NCBI RefSeq assembly: GCF_004297405.1
Contig: NZ_SCVC01000023.1
Coordinates: forward strand, 1-64,000
Direction of reading: 5' to 3'
Length of the DNA stretch: 64,000 nt
Source of the DNA: Reyranella sp.
Lineage (GTDB): Bacteria > Pseudomonadota > Alphaproteobacteria > Reyranellales > Reyranellaceae
The position numbers and the translations under genes were made by a program. Positions 61,841 to 64,000 of the stretch are shown piece by piece. The notes under the pieces are model-generated. The model was not told the DNA's origin and did not search any database. It saw only the letters and a list, made by a program, of their open reading frames with translations. Within the stretch, counting starts at the first letter, position 1, and each line of letters begins with the position of its first letter.

Positions 61841-62575
61841 TCAACCGTGGCAGCAGGATTTCTCGGCCTTTTGCTCGTATTTGTCGTGGTGTTTCACCCA
61901 GTCGGAGAGGTTTCCGCCGGGCGGCTCGTTGCGGCCCTTGGGCGTGATGTCGAGGAAACCGTAGACCGTGCCGGTATGCTCTGTGCCGCGGGCGAACACC
62001 GAGTAGGTATGGAATATCTGGCCGGCTTCATCTTTGGTGAAGACGGAGTAACCCGGCAGCTCGTCGATCTCGTAGTCCTGTTCCACGAAATTGTAGAAGA
62101 CCTTGCCGCGCGCGCGATCGGCCTCCGTGAAGGAGACGTTGTAGTCGAAATTAAAGTCCGAGCCGGCCGAGGACACCCATTTGAAGTGCCAGCCCATGCG
62201 CTTGTGGAAGGGCGCAATCTTGGCGTAGGGCGCACGCGAGACGGCGACCAACATCACGTCATGATTGACCAGATGGACTAGCGAACCGTCGGACTGGTCG
62301 GCGCCGAACGAACAGCCGACGCATCCTTCCTCCCAATCCGGTCCGAACATGAAATGCTTCACGATGAGCTGGCTGCGGCCGGCAAACAGGTCGGACAGCG
62401 TCTCCTTGCCGTCAGGCCCTTCGAATACATAGTCCTTCTCGACCTTTACCCACGGCAGCTCGCGGCGCTGACGGGCAATCTCGTCCTGGGCCCGAAGATG
62501 GGCCTTCTCCTTCTCGAGCAGGACACGGCGGGCGGTGATCCATTCTTCGCGAGAGACGGTCTTGTGCGTCTGCAT
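61841..62575 (-). CDS. DUF899 family thioredoxin-like protein
   Basis: A 244-residue protein of the DUF899 family. It starts with VSREEWITARRVLLEKEKAHLR and DEIARQRRELPWVKVEKDY, then LIVKHFMFGPDWEEGCVGCSFGAD, where the CVGC pair sits at the place of a thioredoxin CxxC. FHKRMGWHFKWVSSAGSDFNFDY is another hallmark. Function is unknown; a redox role is assumed. The C-terminal SCCHG holds a further Cys pair. Confidence 0.88.
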   Translation of the reverse strand: MQTHKTVSREEWITARRVLLEKEKAHLRAQDEIARQRRELPWVKVEKDYVFEGPDGKETLSDLFAGRSQLIVKHFMFGPDWEEGCVGCSFGADQSDGSLVHLVNHDVMLVAVSRAPYAKIAPFHKRMGWHFKWVSSAGSDFNFDYNVSFTEADRARGKVFYNFVEQDYEIDELPGYSVFTKDEAGQIFHTYSVFARGTEHTGTVYGFLDITPKGRNEPPGGNLSDWVKHHDKYEQKAEKSCCHG

Positions 62576-62588
62576 GATCGACTCCTCT

Positions 62589-63443
62589 CTAGAGTTGCTC
62601 GTGACGATTCAAGACAGCGTTGAGTACGGTCGGAGGAACGACTATGCGCTCATCCTCGTAAGCACGTCGTAGTTCGTCGACATGCTTGTCGGGCTCACGC
62701 GTCAGCCCGGCAATCCGGTCGATGAAGCTGAGGTCGAGTTCAGCATCGTTCAGCGTCATTGCGCCCCAGACGTCCCAAGGCAGCATCTCGTGGTTGTTAA
62801 GAGCCGCCACGTCGCGGATGACGTTGCTGGCAATGAACCACAAACCGAACATATCGAGTATGCCGAATGTGCCGGGATCGGCCCTGCCTTGGCGGCACAG
62901 CGCCCACGCATCGCCAGCAATCAGGAACTTGTCGCGTGGCACGTCGAGCGGATCGAAATCGATCCCAAGGAACTTGCGTTGGCGCGCGTCAAGCTGCGCA
63001 TCGGCCAGCACCCAGCGCTCCTGGTCCTCGTTCCAGTATTCCGTCACCCAGTGATCCAGGAACTTGCCCTTCTCGAAATAGGTGGCGAAACCGCAGCGTG
63101 CCCGCGCCGGCACGCCCCGCGTGCGCAACATGGCGACGTGCATCAGGGTGAAGTGCCGGCAGACGCCGACCAGGCGCTCGTCCACGGGGCGGGCTTCGAA
63201 GAGGGGCCTGGAGTCGCGAGAGACGATGCGCTCCAGGATCGATTCAACACCCCGGAGGTGTGGTTCCTCGAGCTGGGCAGGCTTCAGCGTCACTCCGTAG
63301 GCCGGGGCGATGTGCTGATGGAGCAGCACGCCTTGGGCGACCCCGGCGAGGCCGCCTACATCTTGTGGCAGGCCGTTGAACAGGGCGGCGTGACGGCCAG
63401 CATCGGTGAATGCCGTAGTGCGCCGCCACTGGTCGACGTTCAT
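62589..63443 (-). CDS. Transglutaminase-like domain protein
   Basis: A 284-residue protein with the papain-like triad seen as Cys in VGVCRHFTLMHVAMLRTRGVPARARCGF, His in FLDHWVTEYWNED and Asp in WVLADAQLD. Bacterial members hydrolyse peptide or amide bonds. The last ~100 residues are of unknown role. It overlaps the SRPBCC gene by four bases and likely forms an operon with it and the ArsR gene. Confidence 0.87.
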   Translation of the reverse strand: MNVDQWRRTTAFTDAGRHAALFNGLPQDVGGLAGVAQGVLLHQHIAPAYGVTLKPAQLEEPHLRGVESILERIVSRDSRPLFEARPVDERLVGVCRHFTLMHVAMLRTRGVPARARCGFATYFEKGKFLDHWVTEYWNEDQERWVLADAQLDARQRKFLGIDFDPLDVPRDKFLIAGDAWALCRQGRADPGTFGILDMFGLWFIASNVIRDVAALNNHEMLPWDVWGAMTLNDAELDLSFIDRIAGLTREPDKHVDELRRAYEDERIVVPPTVLNAVLNRHEQL

Positions 63444-63871
63444 GCGAACACCCTTTCCAGATTATCGAGCGCAGCGGTCCAGCCGCGCCGATGATCGTCG
63501 CGAGCCGTCTCGCTGAAGAACTGCTCGTGGGTCAGGGTAAGGATCGTCCCGTCGGTGTCGGGCTTGAGGTCGACCGTCACCTGCGATTCGCGTTCGGGCG
63601 TGCTCTGCCAGGCCCAGGAGAAGACGAGCTTCTCGTCCGGTACGATCTCGCGATAGATCCCGCTCACGCTGTGATGTTCACCGTCCGGCGTCCAGAACTG
63701 GACGCGGAAACGGCCGCCGACACGCAGATCGGTCTCGGCGATGGGCGTCTTGTCATGGCCGGTGACGCCCCACCAGCGGATCATTTTTTCCGGCTTCGTC
63801 CAGGCTTCGTAGACTTTTTGCGGCGGGGCTTTGAGGCGTCGTTTGAGGGCGAGGCTGGGCTTGCTGGCCAT
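63440..63871 (-). CDS. SRPBCC/AHSA1-domain protein
   Basis: A 143-residue START-like protein. It starts with LALKRRLKAPPQKVYEAWTKPEKMIRWWG, then LRVGGRFRVQFW and ILTLTHEQF, and ends in GWTAALDNLERVF, all typical of AHSA1. ATG 63871 has GGAGGAAG upstream. Such genes often follow an ArsR-type regulator, as here. Ligand unknown. Confidence 0.92.
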   Translation of the reverse strand: MASKPSLALKRRLKAPPQKVYEAWTKPEKMIRWWGVTGHDKTPIAETDLRVGGRFRVQFWTPDGEHHSVSGIYREIVPDEKLVFSWAWQSTPERESQVTVDLKPDTDGTILTLTHEQFFSETARDDHRRGWTAALDNLERVFA

Positions 63872-64000
63872 GAATCTTCCTCCAGGAAAGCGGCGAGGCG
63901 ATCGAGCTGCTGTGTCCAGTAGCGCTCGTAATGGGCGAGCCAGTTCATCGCTTGCTCCATCGGCTCTGCCTTGAGCTGGCAAGTGACGGTGCGGCCCGTT
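63781..64000 (-). CDS. ArsR-family regulator, C-terminal part (cut by window edge)
   Basis: Reading from the right edge the minus strand gives RTVTCQLKAEPMEQAMNWLAHYERYW then TQQLDRLAAFLEED, the C-terminus of ArsR regulators that accompany SRPBCC proteins. The frame goes on with a basic tail (ASKPRRKKSTKPGRSRKK) to a TGA at 63781-63783, so it overlaps the SRPBCC gene by about 91 bases. The DNA-binding part lies outside the window. Confidence 0.8.
   Translation of the reverse strand, partial: TGRTVTCQLKAEPMEQAMNWLAHYERYWTQQLDRLAAFLEEDSWPASPASPSNDASKPRRKKSTKPGRSRKK

Noticed and set aside
1..64000. Search for CRISPR arrays, tRNA or rRNA genes, transposases and phage integrases
   Set aside because: No regularly spaced repeats, cloverleaf-like intergenic segments, or recombinase-like proteins were noticed by eye. 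A covariance or profile search would be needed to exclude small or diverged ones.

Overview
The window is high-GC DNA typical of a free-living alphaproteobacterium. Lineage markers include the F1-ATPase zeta-type inhibitor (DUF1476), the split purS-purQ-purL genes followed by bolA-like and grxD, an alphaproteobacterial-type rpsD, and extragenic palindromes of the kind scattered in Rhizobiales/Rhodospirillales genomes. A Reyranella-like or other Rhodospirillales/Rhizobiales relative is plausible, but this cannot be fixed from sequence reading alone. No tRNA, rRNA, CRISPR array, transposase or phage gene was seen.

Region 1 (about 1-28.4 kb) is a surface-polysaccharide and envelope-signalling island. 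It holds nucleotide-sugar genes (rfbF, an extended SDR, an RmlC/RfbC-type epimerase, and a Rossmann-SAF oxidoreductase), two GT2 glycosyltransferases, an MBOAT/SGNH acyl-transfer pair, a Wzx-like flippase, a large GT-C-like membrane protein, a Tat-exported beta-helix protein, a PhyH-type oxygenase and an outer-membrane beta-barrel. Signalling proteins are interleaved: a winged-helix response regulator whose phospho-acceptor Asp is Asn, its canonical paralogue next to a histidine kinase with a degenerate ATPase domain, a hybrid Cache kinase and a stand-alone receiver. One block (18.5-22.0 kb) encodes four successive exported or membrane-anchored proteins: coiled-coil/repeat, TAXI binding protein, VasI/TagO-like and DsrE-like. 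A truncated FkbM methyltransferase remnant and several non-coding stretches suggest rearrangement. A short TGTGAC/GTCACA motif recurs in several of the intergenic regions.

Region 2 (28.4-43.5 kb) holds rpsD, an RND efflux operon (adaptor plus pump) and a catabolic stretch. The catabolic genes are an amidase with an AtzH/HpxZ-like partner, an amidohydrolase, three paralogous family-5 solute-binding proteins without permeases, an HxlR regulator, a miniature FAD-oxidoreductase-like gene and a LigB-type dioxygenase.

Region 3 (43.5-54.4 kb) carries the purine genes purB, purC, purS, purQ and purL, with bolA-like, grxD and the zeta inhibitor. This group is interrupted by a diiron protein and by a four-gene operon (MaoC-type hydratase, Tat-exported carbonic-anhydrase-like protein, GT2, methyltransferase).

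Region 4 (54.4-64 kb) is a set of small metabolic and stress genes: HAD phosphatase, ConA-like secreted protein, FAH-family hydrolase, TetR regulator with HSL-type esterase, class III adenylate cyclase with a gamma-glutamylcyclotransferase, dienelactone hydrolase with a VOC protein, DUF899, transglutaminase, SRPBCC and the C-terminus of an ArsR regulator cut by the window edge.
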